A stretch of DNA of 64,000 nucleotides from Acidobacteriota bacterium (GCA_012729555.1 JAAYCX010000011.1:105628-169627), one strand, 5' to 3'. Positions 18,776 through 27,602 are shown, counted from the stretch's first letter. Made by a program: numbers and translations. Notes: a model not told the origin generated them from the letters alone.

Positions 18776-19615
18776 GTGAAGACCCTGGCCTGGAATATCG
18801 TACTGATCCTCGTGGGGAGCGCCCTGTGCGCGGCGGCGGTGAACGGCATCCTGCTCCCGCAGGGGTTCCTCAGCGCGGGGTTCACCGGGGTCACGCTCCT
18901 CATCCACCTCGTGAGCGACGCCCTCCCCCTGGGCCTCGTCTATTTTCTGCTCAACATCCCGCTTTTCCTCGTCGGATGGAAGTTCGTCGGCCGGCGTTTT
19001 TTCCTCTACAGCATCCTGGGGATGACGATCCTTTCCGCCGCGCTCCATTTCGTGCGCGTGCCGGTCCCGGTCTCGGACCCGATCCTGGCGGGCATGCTCG
19101 CGGGAATCATCAACGGCTGCGGAAGCGGCCTCATCCTCCGGTCGATCGGGTCCGCCGGGGGCGTGGACATTCTGGCCGTCATCCTCAACAAGAAGTTTTC
19201 GGTCAAGGTCGGGACCACCTCGCTTCTCTTCAACGCCGGCCTGCTCCTCGGGGCCGCGCTGATCTTTTCCCTGGACATGGCGCTGTACACGCTCCTGTTC
19301 ATCTACGTGAGCGCGCAGATGATGAACCTCGTCGTCATGGGGCTCAGCAAGAGGAAGACCATGCTGATCGTCTCCGAGCACTGGCCCGAGATCTCGCGGG
19401 AGATCCTGAAAAAGGACCGGCGCGGCGTGACCATCCTTGAAGGGAAAGGGGCGTACAGCGGGGAGGCGCAGCACGTCCTCTATACCGTCATCTCCTTCAG
19501 GGACCTTCCCCAGATCAAGAAGGCGATCACCGGCGTCGACCCGAAAGCGTTCGTGGTGGTGATGGACACGCAGGAGGTCATGGGGCGCAGGATGGGCAAC
19601 CAGCCGCACTGGTAG
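18776..19615 (+). CDS. YitT-family membrane protein (DUF161 + DUF2179)
   Basis: 279 residues from GTG with GGAGGGG upstream. About six transmembrane segments (residues 5-180) form the DUF161/YitT unit, with GSAGGVDILAVILNKK typical of the family. A C-terminal soluble DUF2179 domain (about 195-275) reads GVTILEGKGAYSG and VVVMDTQEVMG. The family is common and uncharacterised, possibly transport. It follows gpsA by 30 bases and is probably co-transcribed. Confidence 0.85.
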   Translation: MKTLAWNIVLILVGSALCAAAVNGILLPQGFLSAGFTGVTLLIHLVSDALPLGLVYFLLNIPLFLVGWKFVGRRFFLYSILGMTILSAALHFVRVPVPVSDPILAGMLAGIINGCGSGLILRSIGSAGGVDILAVILNKKFSVKVGTTSLLFNAGLLLGAALIFSLDMALYTLLFIYVSAQMMNLVVMGLSKRKTMLIVSEHWPEISREILKKDRRGVTILEGKGAYSGEAQHVLYTVISFRDLPQIKKAITGVDPKAFVVVMDTQEVMGRRMGNQPHW

Positions 19616-19634
19616 GGGGACGGCACCTGCGGGG

Positions 19635-20909
19635 TCAGGCCAGCCAGAGCGCGGCGGCGCCCGCAACCGCGATGACGAGCGTCGCCGGAAGCACCCTCCT
19701 CTTGAGCGCCCTGCTGCTGAAGAGGAGGACGAAGGCGCATTTGACGAAGGTGTTGGCCAGGGCGGCCAGGGTGATGGCGCCCGCGGCCGTTTCCAGCCCC
19801 CCCCCGGTCCGGGCGAAGCCGGCCATGGAGAGGGTGATGGCGTCCACGTCGGTCAGGCCGGCCAGAAACGAGACCAGGTAGAGCCCGCCCGCGCTGAAGC
19901 GATCCCGGACGATGCTGACGGTCACGAGCACCAGGGCGAAAACCAGGCCGAAACTGACGGCGCGGGTGAGGCTGAAGGGGTTTTTCAGCGGGACTTCCCG
20001 GGTGGTCCCGTGGCCCCCGGTCCGGGCGCGGAGGCTGCGGCGATGGAAGAAGGCGGCCGCCCCGAACGAAGCCAGGCCCATGGCTATGAAGGGGGGCGCC
20101 AGCCCGGCGAGGAGCGGGGGGTACACCACCGCCACTTCCACCAGCACCCGCGGGAACATCACCCCCCAGGCGATCAGGATCCCCAGGGCGAAAAGGTCCC
20201 CCGAGTCGGCCCGCCCCGAATCCCTCTCGCCCCGGGCGAAGGAGAGGGTGACGGCGGTGGAGGACACCACTCCCCCCGTCAGCCCGGTCAGCGCGGTGCC
20301 CCGTCCCGGTCCCAGCCAGCGGGTGGCGACATAACCGACCAGGGAGAGGGTGGAGATCAGGATGACCAGGAGCCAGAGTTTGTAGGGGTTGAGGGCGTCC
20401 CAGGGGTCCACCGTCCGGTCGGGGAGGAGCGGGAGCACGATGAACGAGGCGAAGAGGAGCCTCAGCCCGGCGTAGATATCGTCCCGCCCCAGCCGGGTGA
20501 CCCAGCCGTGCATCGGGTCCTTGTAAGCCAGGATGGCCGTGGTGACGATGCCGAGCCCCACGGCCAGTTCTGGGTATCCCAGCATCGTCATCCCGCCGAG
20601 CAGGCAGACGCAGAGCGCCGCTGCCTCGGTGGTCCAGCCGTTCGATTCCGGCCTCCGCCGGCCGTGGGTCACGTAGCTGCCGATCTGGCCCGCGCCCGCT
20701 ACGGCCAGGGTGGCGACGAAAATCCACGGGGTGCCCGTGCGGGCGCCGATCCAGGCGGAAACCGCCCCCGCCATGGCGAGCAGGATGAAGGTCCTCAGGC
20801 CGCTGTTGCCGGAAGGGTCCTCCGCGCGCTTGTGGTTCTCCCGCTCGGCGCCCACCAGGGCCCCGATCAGAAGCGCGATCCCGAAATCCCGAAGCGTCGT
20901 CCATTCCAT
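19635..20909 (-). CDS. MgtC/SapB-DUF4010 family membrane protein
   Basis: 424-residue polytopic membrane protein. The N-terminal 150 residues match MgtC/SapB (LLIGALVGAERENHKR, with the RTFILLAMAGA helix). The C-terminal part matches DUF4010 (LTGGVVSSTAVTLSFAR and a terminal LTDVDAITLSMA). The family is linked to ion or nutrient homeostasis; the exact function is unknown. Start: ATG at 20909; an in-frame start twelve codons upstream lacks a ribosome-binding site. Confidence 0.8.
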   Translation of the reverse strand: MEWTTLRDFGIALLIGALVGAERENHKRAEDPSGNSGLRTFILLAMAGAVSAWIGARTGTPWIFVATLAVAGAGQIGSYVTHGRRRPESNGWTTEAAALCVCLLGGMTMLGYPELAVGLGIVTTAILAYKDPMHGWVTRLGRDDIYAGLRLLFASFIVLPLLPDRTVDPWDALNPYKLWLLVILISTLSLVGYVATRWLGPGRGTALTGLTGGVVSSTAVTLSFARGERDSGRADSGDLFALGILIAWGVMFPRVLVEVAVVYPPLLAGLAPPFIAMGLASFGAAAFFHRRSLRARTGGHGTTREVPLKNPFSLTRAVSFGLVFALVLVTVSIVRDRFSAGGLYLVSFLAGLTDVDAITLSMAGFARTGGGLETAAGAITLAALANTFVKCAFVLLFSSRALKRRVLPATLVIAVAGAAALWLA

Positions 20910-21009
20910 GGCCGGTTCCCTTCGCCGCAGGGAACACCATCGCACAGCCGCGCCGCGACGGCAACCGGATTTGTCGGGCGGCGCCTCGGGGGAGCGCCCC
21001 CGGAGCGCG

Positions 21010-21465
21010 TCAGCGGGGGGGAGTCACCTTCATCCGGATTTCGGTCCCCCCCTTTTCGAAGCGGACCTCGTCCACCAGCCGGTTGATGAGGAAGATGCCG
21101 CGTCCCCCGGTCGAGAAGAGATTCTGCCCCGTCACGGGACTCGGGATGGAGGCGGGGTCGAACCCGGGGCCCGGGTCCCGGACGACTATGAGCATGCCCC
21201 GCTCGCGGTCGCAGGCGACCGAACACTGGACCTTCCCCCCGGGGGCGCGGGCGATGCCGTGCCGGATGGCGTTGGCGAGGGCTTCGCCCAGGGCCAGTTC
21301 CACTTCGAACTCCCGGTCCCTGGCGCATCCCATCCCCTTGACGATGGCCATGATCTTTTCGAGGACGGGGGCGATGGCCTCCACCCCCCCGGAAATCGTG
21401 AGGTCCACCTGGACCAGAAGCTTGTCGCTGTCGAATTCGCAGCTTGCGGGCGGTTGTCCGGGCAT
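21010..21465 (-). CDS. RsbW-like anti-sigma regulatory ATPase (HATPase_c_2)
   Basis: 151 residues of GHKL ATPase fold. The N box is ELALGEALANAIRHG (about 55-69), the G1 box DPGPGFDP, and the G2 region STGGRGIFLI. This is the serine-kinase/anti-sigma type that binds a sigma factor or phosphorylates a STAS anti-antagonist. No sigma factor, STAS protein or PP2C phosphatase lies nearby, so its partner is unknown. Confidence 0.82.
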   Translation of the reverse strand: MPGQPPASCEFDSDKLLVQVDLTISGGVEAIAPVLEKIMAIVKGMGCARDREFEVELALGEALANAIRHGIARAPGGKVQCSVACDRERGMLIVVRDPGPGFDPASIPSPVTGQNLFSTGGRGIFLINRLVDEVRFEKGGTEIRMKVTPPR

Positions 21466-21590
21466 GCCCCCTCCTTTGCACGGTCGTGACGGTCCTGGTG
21501 GTCTTCGAAGGATCCCTATTATAACTCAAAGGGGGCGCGCGATGACAGGAGTGCGGCCGTAACCGCTGGCAACGGGACGCGCGGTTGGGG

Positions 21591-21596
21591 TACAAT
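21591..21596 (+). promoter_or_regulatory. -10 element of the selenoprotein peroxiredoxin gene
   Basis: TACAAT, 55 bases before the ATG. The best -35 candidate is a weak CTGGCA at 21566-21571 with a 19-base spacer. Confidence 0.4.
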
Positions 21597-21651
21597 CAGG
21601 TGCGTGAAAAGCGATGGAACGGGCACAAACCTGATCGAGAGGAGAACAGAT

Positions 21652-22263
21652 ATGTCATCGGTGAAAGTAGGAACCAAGGCGCCCGAGTTCGAGGCGCCGG
21701 CCTATCACAAGGGCGGATTCACCACGGTGAAATTGTCCGATTTCCAGGGCAAGTGGGTGTTGCTCTGTTTCTATCCCGGGGATTTCACCTTCGTTTGAGC
21801 GACCGAAGTGTCAGCGGTCGCTGCCAAGTACGACGAGATTGCCAAGCTGGGCGTTGAAGTCATCTCCATGAGCGTGGACAGCCAGTTCGTGCACAAGGTC
21901 TGGAACGACCAGGAACTGTCCAAGATGGCCAAGAAGGACATCCCCTTCTACATGGCTTCGGACGGGGGAGGGAATATCGGGTCCCTGTACGGCGTCTACG
22001 ATGCGGAGGACGGCGTCGATTACCGGGGCCGCTTCATCATCGATCCCGACGGCGTCATTCAGGCGATGGAAGTGCTGACCCCCCCGGTCGGACGCAAATT
22101 CAATGAGACCGTCCGCCAGATCCAGGCCTACCAGTACGTGCGCGCCGCCAAGGGGACCGAGGCGTGCCCGGCGGGCTGGGAACCGGGGAAGAAGACGCTC
22201 AAGCCGGCGCCCGAGCTGGTCGGCAACGTATGGAAAGTCTGGGATCCGTTCACGGATCACTAG
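21652..22263 (+). CDS. Selenocysteine-containing peroxiredoxin (AhpC/Prx1 type, UGA = Sec49)
   Basis: 203 residues if the in-frame TGA at 21796-21798 is read as selenocysteine. The reading frame is identical and homologous on both sides: FYPGDFTFV precedes the TGA and [13 protein letters not shown] follows. In AhpC/2-Cys peroxiredoxins the next residue after FYPxDFTFV is the peroxidatic Cys (CPTE), so UGA sits precisely at the catalytic residue. The resolving cysteine is present as Cys172 in ACPAGWEPG, so this would be a typical 2-Cys-type enzyme with a Sec-Cys pair. It reduces hydroperoxides using a thiol reductant (trxB lies at 11738). Start: ATG with GAGAGGAG upstream. A SECIS-like hairpin follows the UGA at once. 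Sec peroxiredoxins (PrxU) are known from anaerobes; selA, selB, selC and selD are not in this window. Confidence 0.9.
21809..21826 (+). promoter_or_regulatory. Candidate bacterial SECIS element of the peroxiredoxin
   Basis: CAGC (21812-21815) pairs with GCTG (21820-21823) around a GGTC loop. Below a U-C mismatch, TG pairs with CA. The loop begins 17 bases after the UGA, inside the usual 16-37 range, and starts with GG, as in the GGUC loop of E. coli fdhF. A competing 8-bp helix (21798-21805 with 21815-21822) is also possible. Confidence 0.65.
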
Positions 22264-22290
22264 GCGGGCCGTTGGTGCAGTCGCCGTCGC

Positions 22291-22327
22291 CCCGGCCGTT
22301 CCGGCGGGACCCGCCGGAACGGCCGGG
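22291..22327 (+). repeat. 18-bp perfect inverted repeat between peroxiredoxin and cytochrome genes
   Basis: Positions 22291-22308 are the exact reverse complement of 22310-22327, centred on A22309. The hairpin ends a few bases before the ribosome-binding site of the cytochrome gene. There is no U-tract, so it may stabilise or attenuate the transcript rather than terminate it. Confidence 0.7.
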
Positions 22328-22345
22328 CCAGGGGAGGTGCGGGCC

Positions 22346-23719
22346 ATGGGGAGAAAGAGGGGAAGAACGGGGCTGTTGCTGTCCGTGGCCGCGGCGCTGC
22401 TGCTGCTCGCGGGGTGGCAGCGGGGGGATGCCGGGCAGCCGGGCGCAGGGGCGAAGATGGGGGATCACCCCTACGACGCCTTCGAGCCGTCCGAGCGCTG
22501 CGCCGTCTGCCACAAGGAGATCGCGCTCCAGTACGAAAGATCGGCCATGGCCCGGTCGCAGGCCCTCCCCTGGGACCAGGCGGAGTATTTCCGGCTGGCG
22601 CTCCCCCACACCCGGATCGAGCCCAGGGTGGCCCCGGTGGAAGCCGGATGCATCCAGTGCCATGCGCCCCAGGCCTTTCTGGCGGGGGACGTGCCGCCGC
22701 CCGAAGCGGGGAAAGCCGATCCGAAGGCCGACGGGGTTTCCTGCGACATGTGCCACGCCATGACGGGCTTTGACGGCGAGGCCCCAATCAACGGGAACTA
22801 CGTCGTCAGCCCGGGCAAGGTCAAACACGGTTCGCGCAGGGACGCCGCCCCCATGGGGCACGAAGCCGCCTACTCCCCCCTCTTCAAGGGGGCCGAGCTG
22901 TGCGGAACCTGCCACGACGAAAGCAGTCCTTACGGGGCCCCGGTCAAGGAGACCTACCGGGAGTGGAGCCTCAGCCCCTACCGGGAGGCGGGGATTACGT
23001 GCCTCCGCTGCCACGTTCCGGCGGCGGCGGGGAAGGCGGCCGTCATGGGGAAGGAACGGCCCGACGTGGCGCAGCACCTGTTCCAGGGCGCCTACTCCCC
23101 CGCCATGCTCCGCGGGGCGGCGACCCTGTACCTCTACCCGGCGACGGGGGAGACGGCCGCGGGCCGGACGCTCGACATTTCGGTCGTGATCAGCAACCAC
23201 CGCGCCGGCCACCGCATCCCCACGGGATCGACGGAGGAGCGGCAGCTCTGGCTCAGGATGGAAGCGCGCGATGCGGCGGGGAAGACCTACCATATCCCGG
23301 CGTCCCCGGCCGCGGGAGATCCGGCCGGGAAGAGCTACAGCGTGACCACCAACCGGCCCGCCTGGCATGACCTCGGCCGGATGATGGGGATCGCCGACTT
23401 CAAGGGGGTCCCGCGGGATGCGCTTCCCGAAGGGGACCGCCTGTTCCGGAAGGTGTTCCTCAACCCGCTGGGGGAGGAGACCGTCGCGCAGTGGTACGCG
23501 GCCGACACCGGCGTTTTCGACAACCGCCTCAGGCCGCTCGAGGCGGTCGTGGAGCGCTACCGCTGGGAGATCCCGGCGGATATCGCCCGGGGGGAACTCA
23601 CGATCACCGGCGCCCTCAACTACCGCAGGCTTCCGCAATCGGTGGCCGACCTGGTGAAGATCGGCGAGGTCCCCATCCTCCCCGTCGCCGCGGAGCGGGC
23701 CGTGATCCAGGTTAAATAG
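22346..23719 (+). CDS. Pentahaem cytochrome c (cytochrome c554-like)
   Basis: 457 residues. An N-terminal signal peptide (hydrophobic residues 9-22) is followed by five CxxCH haem sites: CAVCH 52-56, CIQCH 102-106, CDMCH 133-137, CGTCH 186-190 and CLRCH 219-223. The remaining 230 residues are beta-rich without further haem motifs (ISNHRAGHRIPTG). It acts in the periplasm as an electron carrier or redox enzyme. The two-domain layout resembles c554/c-prime family proteins of anaerobic respiration; substrate unknown. Start: ATG with GGGGAGG upstream. It may share a transcript with the peroxiredoxin. Confidence 0.85.
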   Translation: MGRKRGRTGLLLSVAAALLLLAGWQRGDAGQPGAGAKMGDHPYDAFEPSERCAVCHKEIALQYERSAMARSQALPWDQAEYFRLALPHTRIEPRVAPVEAGCIQCHAPQAFLAGDVPPPEAGKADPKADGVSCDMCHAMTGFDGEAPINGNYVVSPGKVKHGSRRDAAPMGHEAAYSPLFKGAELCGTCHDESSPYGAPVKETYREWSLSPYREAGITCLRCHVPAAAGKAAVMGKERPDVAQHLFQGAYSPAMLRGAATLYLYPATGETAAGRTLDISVVISNHRAGHRIPTGSTEERQLWLRMEARDAAGKTYHIPASPAAGDPAGKSYSVTTNRPAWHDLGRMMGIADFKGVPRDALPEGDRLFRKVFLNPLGEETVAQWYAADTGVFDNRLRPLEAVVERYRWEIPADIARGELTITGALNYRRLPQSVADLVKIGEVPILPVAAERAVIQVK

Positions 23720-23755
23720 CATTTTGCGGTACTATTTGTCCTCTCGTCTCCATAG

Positions 23756-23784
23756 TTGTAAGTAAAGGTAGCTTTAGGTAAGAT
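23756..23784 (+). promoter_or_regulatory. Sigma-70 promoter of the two-haem protein gene
   Basis: TTGTAA (23756-23761), a 17-base spacer and TAAGAT (23779-23784), 62 bases before the ATG, in a noticeably AT-rich gap. Confidence 0.65.
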
Positions 23785-23845
23785 CTTTTCGCGCATGGGC
23801 GCGCAGACATTACCGGCCCGAGGGCCGCTACCGGGAGACGAGAGC

Positions 23846-25006
23846 ATGCATTTCCTCCGCAAAATCAAACCCGCAACGGCCGCGCTGGGCGCGGCGTTCC
23901 TCCTCGTGGCCGGCGCCGGAACGGCCGCCTACCGGACCCACCAGGAACAGGACTCGGAAATCTTCGTCGGCGCGCATCCGCACCTCGAGGGGACCCGGAT
24001 GGACACCTGCGACGCCTGCCACAGCCGCATTTCGGCCCCGCCCCCCGGGGCGAAGGAGGGCGCCGTGGTGCTCAGCAGCTGTGATTCCTGCCACCGGGTG
24101 ACCGATTACGGCCGCAGGAAAGGGGATACCCTGAACCCCTACGGGAGGGACTACCTCGAGGCGGGGCGCGCCGCCGGGGCGTTCGGGGCGATCGCCGCGC
24201 GCGATTCCGACCGGGACGGGTTTTCCAATGCCGACGAGATCCGGGCGGCGACCCATCCCGGGGACGCCGCGAGCCGGCCCGACCTCCCCCCGGCCCCGCA
24301 CGTGATCCTCTCCCTGGACGAGCTGAAAAAGCGCGACGTCCCGGTGCTCGAGCAGGCCCTGTTCGTCAACGTGAGCAAGTCCAGGGACGGCGACAGCTAT
24401 TCGGACCTCGGCGGCTTCCGCCTCATCGACGTGCTGGAGGCCGCCGGGATGCGAAAGGGGGCGTCGAGCGTCGACGTCATCAGCCTGGACGGGTACACCA
24501 CGACCTTTTCCATCGAGCAGCTGCGGAAGAAATATCCCCAGGCGGCCCCGGTCCTGGGGCTGGACGAGGCGACCCTGGGGGAATGCGGCTGGGTCCGATA
24601 CGGCGCCCGGGGGCTCAGGGCGGGGGTGCCGCTGCCCGACGCCGACATCCTGCTTTCCTTCACCGTCAACGGGGAGCCTTACCCCGCCGCTTCCATCTCC
24701 GCCGAAGGGAGGCTGGTGGGGAGCGGGCCGCTGCGCGTGGTGGCGCCCCAGATGAAGAACCCGGGGATCCCCGACATCTCCATCCGGGCCACCGAAGCCT
24801 GCGTGGCGCGGGTCCCGGAGCGTCACCGCTACAGCCGGGAGTACGAGAAAAACTCCGATTACTGCGTCAAGGCCGTCGTCGCCCTGCGGGTCCGCCCGCT
24901 TCCGGAGGGGACCATCGACCTGGACTGGACGCGGCACGCGGCCGCGGCGGTCGCCGAAAAGAGCGTCGTCGTCTTCGGCGCCGTCGGGGACGCGGCCGGA
25001 GAGTAG
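23846..25006 (+). CDS. Diheme protein with SUOX-like molybdopterin-binding domain
   Basis: 386 residues. A signal peptide or anchor (about 9-28) precedes two haem c sites, CDACH (55-59) and CDSCH (79-83), then a calcium-type DSDRDGFSNADEI motif (120-132). The C-terminal part (about 150-375) reads FVNVSKSRDG, GGFRLIDVLEAAGM and VDVISLDGYTTTFSIEQL, which resembles the sulfite-oxidase-type (SUOX) fold. The catalytic Cys that binds Mo is not evident, so it may be a non-enzymatic member. Located outside the cytoplasm. With the preceding pentahaem protein it may form an electron-transfer pair; function is inferred only. Confidence 0.65.
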   Translation: MHFLRKIKPATAALGAAFLLVAGAGTAAYRTHQEQDSEIFVGAHPHLEGTRMDTCDACHSRISAPPPGAKEGAVVLSSCDSCHRVTDYGRRKGDTLNPYGRDYLEAGRAAGAFGAIAARDSDRDGFSNADEIRAATHPGDAASRPDLPPAPHVILSLDELKKRDVPVLEQALFVNVSKSRDGDSYSDLGGFRLIDVLEAAGMRKGASSVDVISLDGYTTTFSIEQLRKKYPQAAPVLGLDEATLGECGWVRYGARGLRAGVPLPDADILLSFTVNGEPYPAASISAEGRLVGSGPLRVVAPQMKNPGIPDISIRATEACVARVPERHRYSREYEKNSDYCVKAVVALRVRPLPEGTIDLDWTRHAAAAVAEKSVVVFGAVGDAAGE

Positions 25007-25013
25007 CCGAGCC

Positions 25014-26429
25014 CTATGCCCCGGGGCTCTTCCCGAGCTCCTTCCAGGCCCCGGCCCCCGGCCCGAGCGTGAGCAGAAACAGCAGGGTCATGATCACGGC
25101 CGAACTGAGGCACCAGAGGCAGGTGGCGCCGATCACGAAGGGCTCCAGGAACGTCAGGTAGATCGAAAAGAGCACCCCGAAGGCCGTCAGCGCCAGGAGA
25201 GCCACCGCCGCCTGGAGGGAAATCCGGGAGGGGCCCCAGCGGCGCAGCGCCCACGCGGTCAGGATGGCCAGGAAACCGCCGAGTCCCAGTACTCCGATGG
25301 GGAGGATGCCGAAAAGCTTCGCGTAGGAGCTCTGCTGCACGGTGTTGCAGTCCCCCACGGGGCCGCAGACGGCCTCGACCTCCCGTACTTCCACGATCGA
25401 CAGGTACCCGGCGACGACGAGCCCCGCCACGACCAGGAGCGGGACGAGCGCGTCCAGGCGCGGCCTGCGGATCTCCCCATGCGCCGCCCGGGCGCGTCGC
25501 GCAATTTTCGGGGAAGCCAGCACCACCGCGGTCATGGCGAGGAGCAGCAGGATCGAGAGGCCGTTGCCGTAAGGATCGCGGAGGATCTTTTCCAGGACTC
25601 CGGGTATCCGTTCCCCCCCGGTCAGGTCGATGATGCCGGAAGCGGGAGATGCCGGTTCGGGGCTCCGGGATTCGGCGACCGGTGTCCCGGGTTGTGGCTC
25701 CGCGTTCGGGAGCGGGGTCGAGGGATCGGAATCCGGCCCCGGGATCCGGGAGGGCGCATTCTCCGGGGGTGGCAGCGTCGCCGCCGTCGCGGTGGCCGCG
25801 GCCCGCGGGGCGGCCGGAGGCGACGGCCTGGGGGCCGCCGGGGGCGCCGGAGCACCCGCGACCGGTTCCGGTAGAGGCGCGGCCGGCTTCGGTGCGGGCG
25901 GGGCCGGAGAGGGCGGAGAGGTCCGCGTGGAGGCCGCCGCCGGCGCCTGGGGAGCCCCTGCCGAGGCCAGCATCGTCTGCAGCCCGGGGATCGCGGGCCA
26001 GTCCACACCCCCCGACGCCAGGTGGGTCTCGATGAGGCCCGGAAACTCGTTCGGGATGTCGAGGCTTCCCACCAGGGCCTTGTTTCCCACGACCAGGAGC
26101 GGGACCGACAGTTGCAGGAGCCCGTGCTTCATGCAGGCCGCGAGAAACAGTTCCTGCCCGTTCGGGCTGGCGGTGCTGACGATGGCTACCTGGAGCTGGG
26201 GCCCGAAACGGGCCGCCAGGGGGGGGAGCACCTTCTCCCTGACCTCGGCACAGTGCGAGCAGGTAGGGGAACTGAAGAGGACCGCCCGCACCACCGGGAG
26301 TTCCGCCTGCGCGGGAGGAGCCCCCTGAAGGGCCGCGAGCGCCGCGAGGAGCGACAGGGCCGCGAGGATGCTTCTTCCGGACAGGTCAATGGAGTGCCGT
26401 TTCGTGGAGTTCTGTTTTTCGTGGAGCAT
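25014..26429 (-). CDS. Thioredoxin-VKOR fusion (disulfide-forming membrane protein)
   Basis: 471 residues. A signal/anchor (about 20-42) leads to a thioredoxin-like domain with CSHC (57-60). An Ala/Pro-rich linker follows (about 165-275), then a VKOR membrane domain with the loop cysteines Cys355 and Cys361 (CGPVGDCNTVQ) and the redox pair CLWC (437-440). VKOR oxidises a Trx-like partner and passes electrons to quinone, replacing DsbB. Known bacterial fusions usually carry the Trx domain at the C-terminus; here it is N-terminal. It converges on the diheme gene, and oxidative folding in the periplasm is relevant to nearby cytochromes. Start: ATG with AAGGA upstream. Confidence 0.85.
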   Translation of the reverse strand: MLHEKQNSTKRHSIDLSGRSILAALSLLAALAALQGAPPAQAELPVVRAVLFSSPTCSHCAEVREKVLPPLAARFGPQLQVAIVSTASPNGQELFLAACMKHGLLQLSVPLLVVGNKALVGSLDIPNEFPGLIETHLASGGVDWPAIPGLQTMLASAGAPQAPAAASTRTSPPSPAPPAPKPAAPLPEPVAGAPAPPAAPRPSPPAAPRAAATATAATLPPPENAPSRIPGPDSDPSTPLPNAEPQPGTPVAESRSPEPASPASGIIDLTGGERIPGVLEKILRDPYGNGLSILLLLAMTAVVLASPKIARRARAAHGEIRRPRLDALVPLLVVAGLVVAGYLSIVEVREVEAVCGPVGDCNTVQQSSYAKLFGILPIGVLGLGGFLAILTAWALRRWGPSRISLQAAVALLALTAFGVLFSIYLTFLEPFVIGATCLWCLSSAVIMTLLFLLTLGPGAGAWKELGKSPGA

Positions 26430-26573
26430 GGTCCTTCTCTTCCGTCCCTTTCACCCTTGTGGATTCCGTTCCCGCGCCCCGCGAGCGGCGGGCCGCAGGG
26501 GGTCGATTATAACATGAAAACCGGAGTCCGCTGTGTTAGCTTAGGCGCATGAAATCGATGGGGGAGAGGGTGC

Positions 26574-27572
26574 ATGACATTGTCTGAGCGGGCGCTGGCG
26601 GCTTTGCTGGCCGCGCTCCTGGCCTCGCCCGGCCTCGCCGGAGAGGGGGATCGCGGCCTGGAGGGGATTTTCCCCGCGGTGGTAGCGCGGGTGAACGGGA
26701 CGGAGATCCCCGGCCGGGACCTGGAGCTGGAGGTGCGCCGGGAACTGGGCGCCATCGGCGATCCGGAATGGAAAGACCTGCGCCCCGAGTACCGGGGGGA
26801 ACTGGTCCTGGGCAAGATCACGGCGCTGATCAACGCCGAACTGGTCCTGCAGGCGGCGGCCGCTGCAGGGGTCCGGGTGTCGGAGGCGGAGGTGGCGGCT
26901 GAAATGGAGAAATCCCGCGGATCGTTCAAGAGCGACGCGGCACTCGACGCGGCCCTGGCCGGGCAGAACCTCGACCGAGCCTCCTGGGAAAGGAAACTGC
27001 GCGAGAACCTGGTCACGGCCAGATACCTCGAGGAGACGGTCCACGGGAAGGTCGTCGTTTCCGAGGAGGAGATGCGGGAGCATTTTTCCGCCCACCCGGA
27101 GGAACTCGAGCACCCCGAGATCGTCCGGACCCGCCAGATCCTCATCCGGGTCGAAGGAGGAGAGGGGGAAGAGGAGGCGCGGCGGCTCGCCCGGAGCCTG
27201 CTCGACAGGGTGCGCCGCGGGGAGGATTTCGCCGATCTGGCGGCGGAACACTCCATGGACCCCTCCCGCACCCTCGGGGGGGAGATGGGATTCGGCACGC
27301 GCGGGAGCCTGCCCCCGGAATACTCCGAGGCGGCCTTTTCCCTCCCCGTGGGGGAGGCGGGCATGGTCCGCAGCCGCCAGGGGTACCATATCCTGGAGGT
27401 GGTGGAGCGGAGGCCGGAGGGGCGGTTCACCTTCGAAGACGTGCGGCCGCAGCTGGAGGAGCGCCTGCGGAAGCACAAGGTCGGCGAGGAGCTCGAGGCC
27501 CTGGTCGCAAGGCTCCGGGAAAAGGGGACCATCGAAATCCTCCTTTCCGCGCGCGAACTGCTGCACCCCTGA
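26574..27572 (+). CDS. Parvulin-type peptidyl-prolyl isomerase (SurA/PpiC-like)
   Basis: 332 residues. The signal peptide is in residues 1-22 (ending SPGLAGEG). A SurA_N-like helical region follows (about 32-175), then a rotamase domain (about 182-280) with RTRQILIRV, EDFADLAAEHSMDPS, GGEMGFGTRG and SRQGYHILEV. It assists folding of exported and outer-membrane proteins. Start: ATG with GGGGGAGAGG upstream. It is divergent from the VKOR fusion, so both may belong to envelope protein folding. Confidence 0.85.
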   Translation: MTLSERALAALLAALLASPGLAGEGDRGLEGIFPAVVARVNGTEIPGRDLELEVRRELGAIGDPEWKDLRPEYRGELVLGKITALINAELVLQAAAAAGVRVSEAEVAAEMEKSRGSFKSDAALDAALAGQNLDRASWERKLRENLVTARYLEETVHGKVVVSEEEMREHFSAHPEELEHPEIVRTRQILIRVEGGEGEEEARRLARSLLDRVRRGEDFADLAAEHSMDPSRTLGGEMGFGTRGSLPPEYSEAAFSLPVGEAGMVRSRQGYHILEVVERRPEGRFTFEDVRPQLEERLRKHKVGEELEALVARLREKGTIEILLSARELLHP

Positions 27573-27602
27573 TCCCCCGCGGCAGCCTTTTGGAGGCAGG
27601 AT

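Noticed and set aside
21796..21798. TGA as a true stop or sequencing error, making the peroxiredoxin a pseudogene
   Set aside because: The frame is intact and conserved on both sides, the position is the catalytic residue and a SECIS-like hairpin follows.
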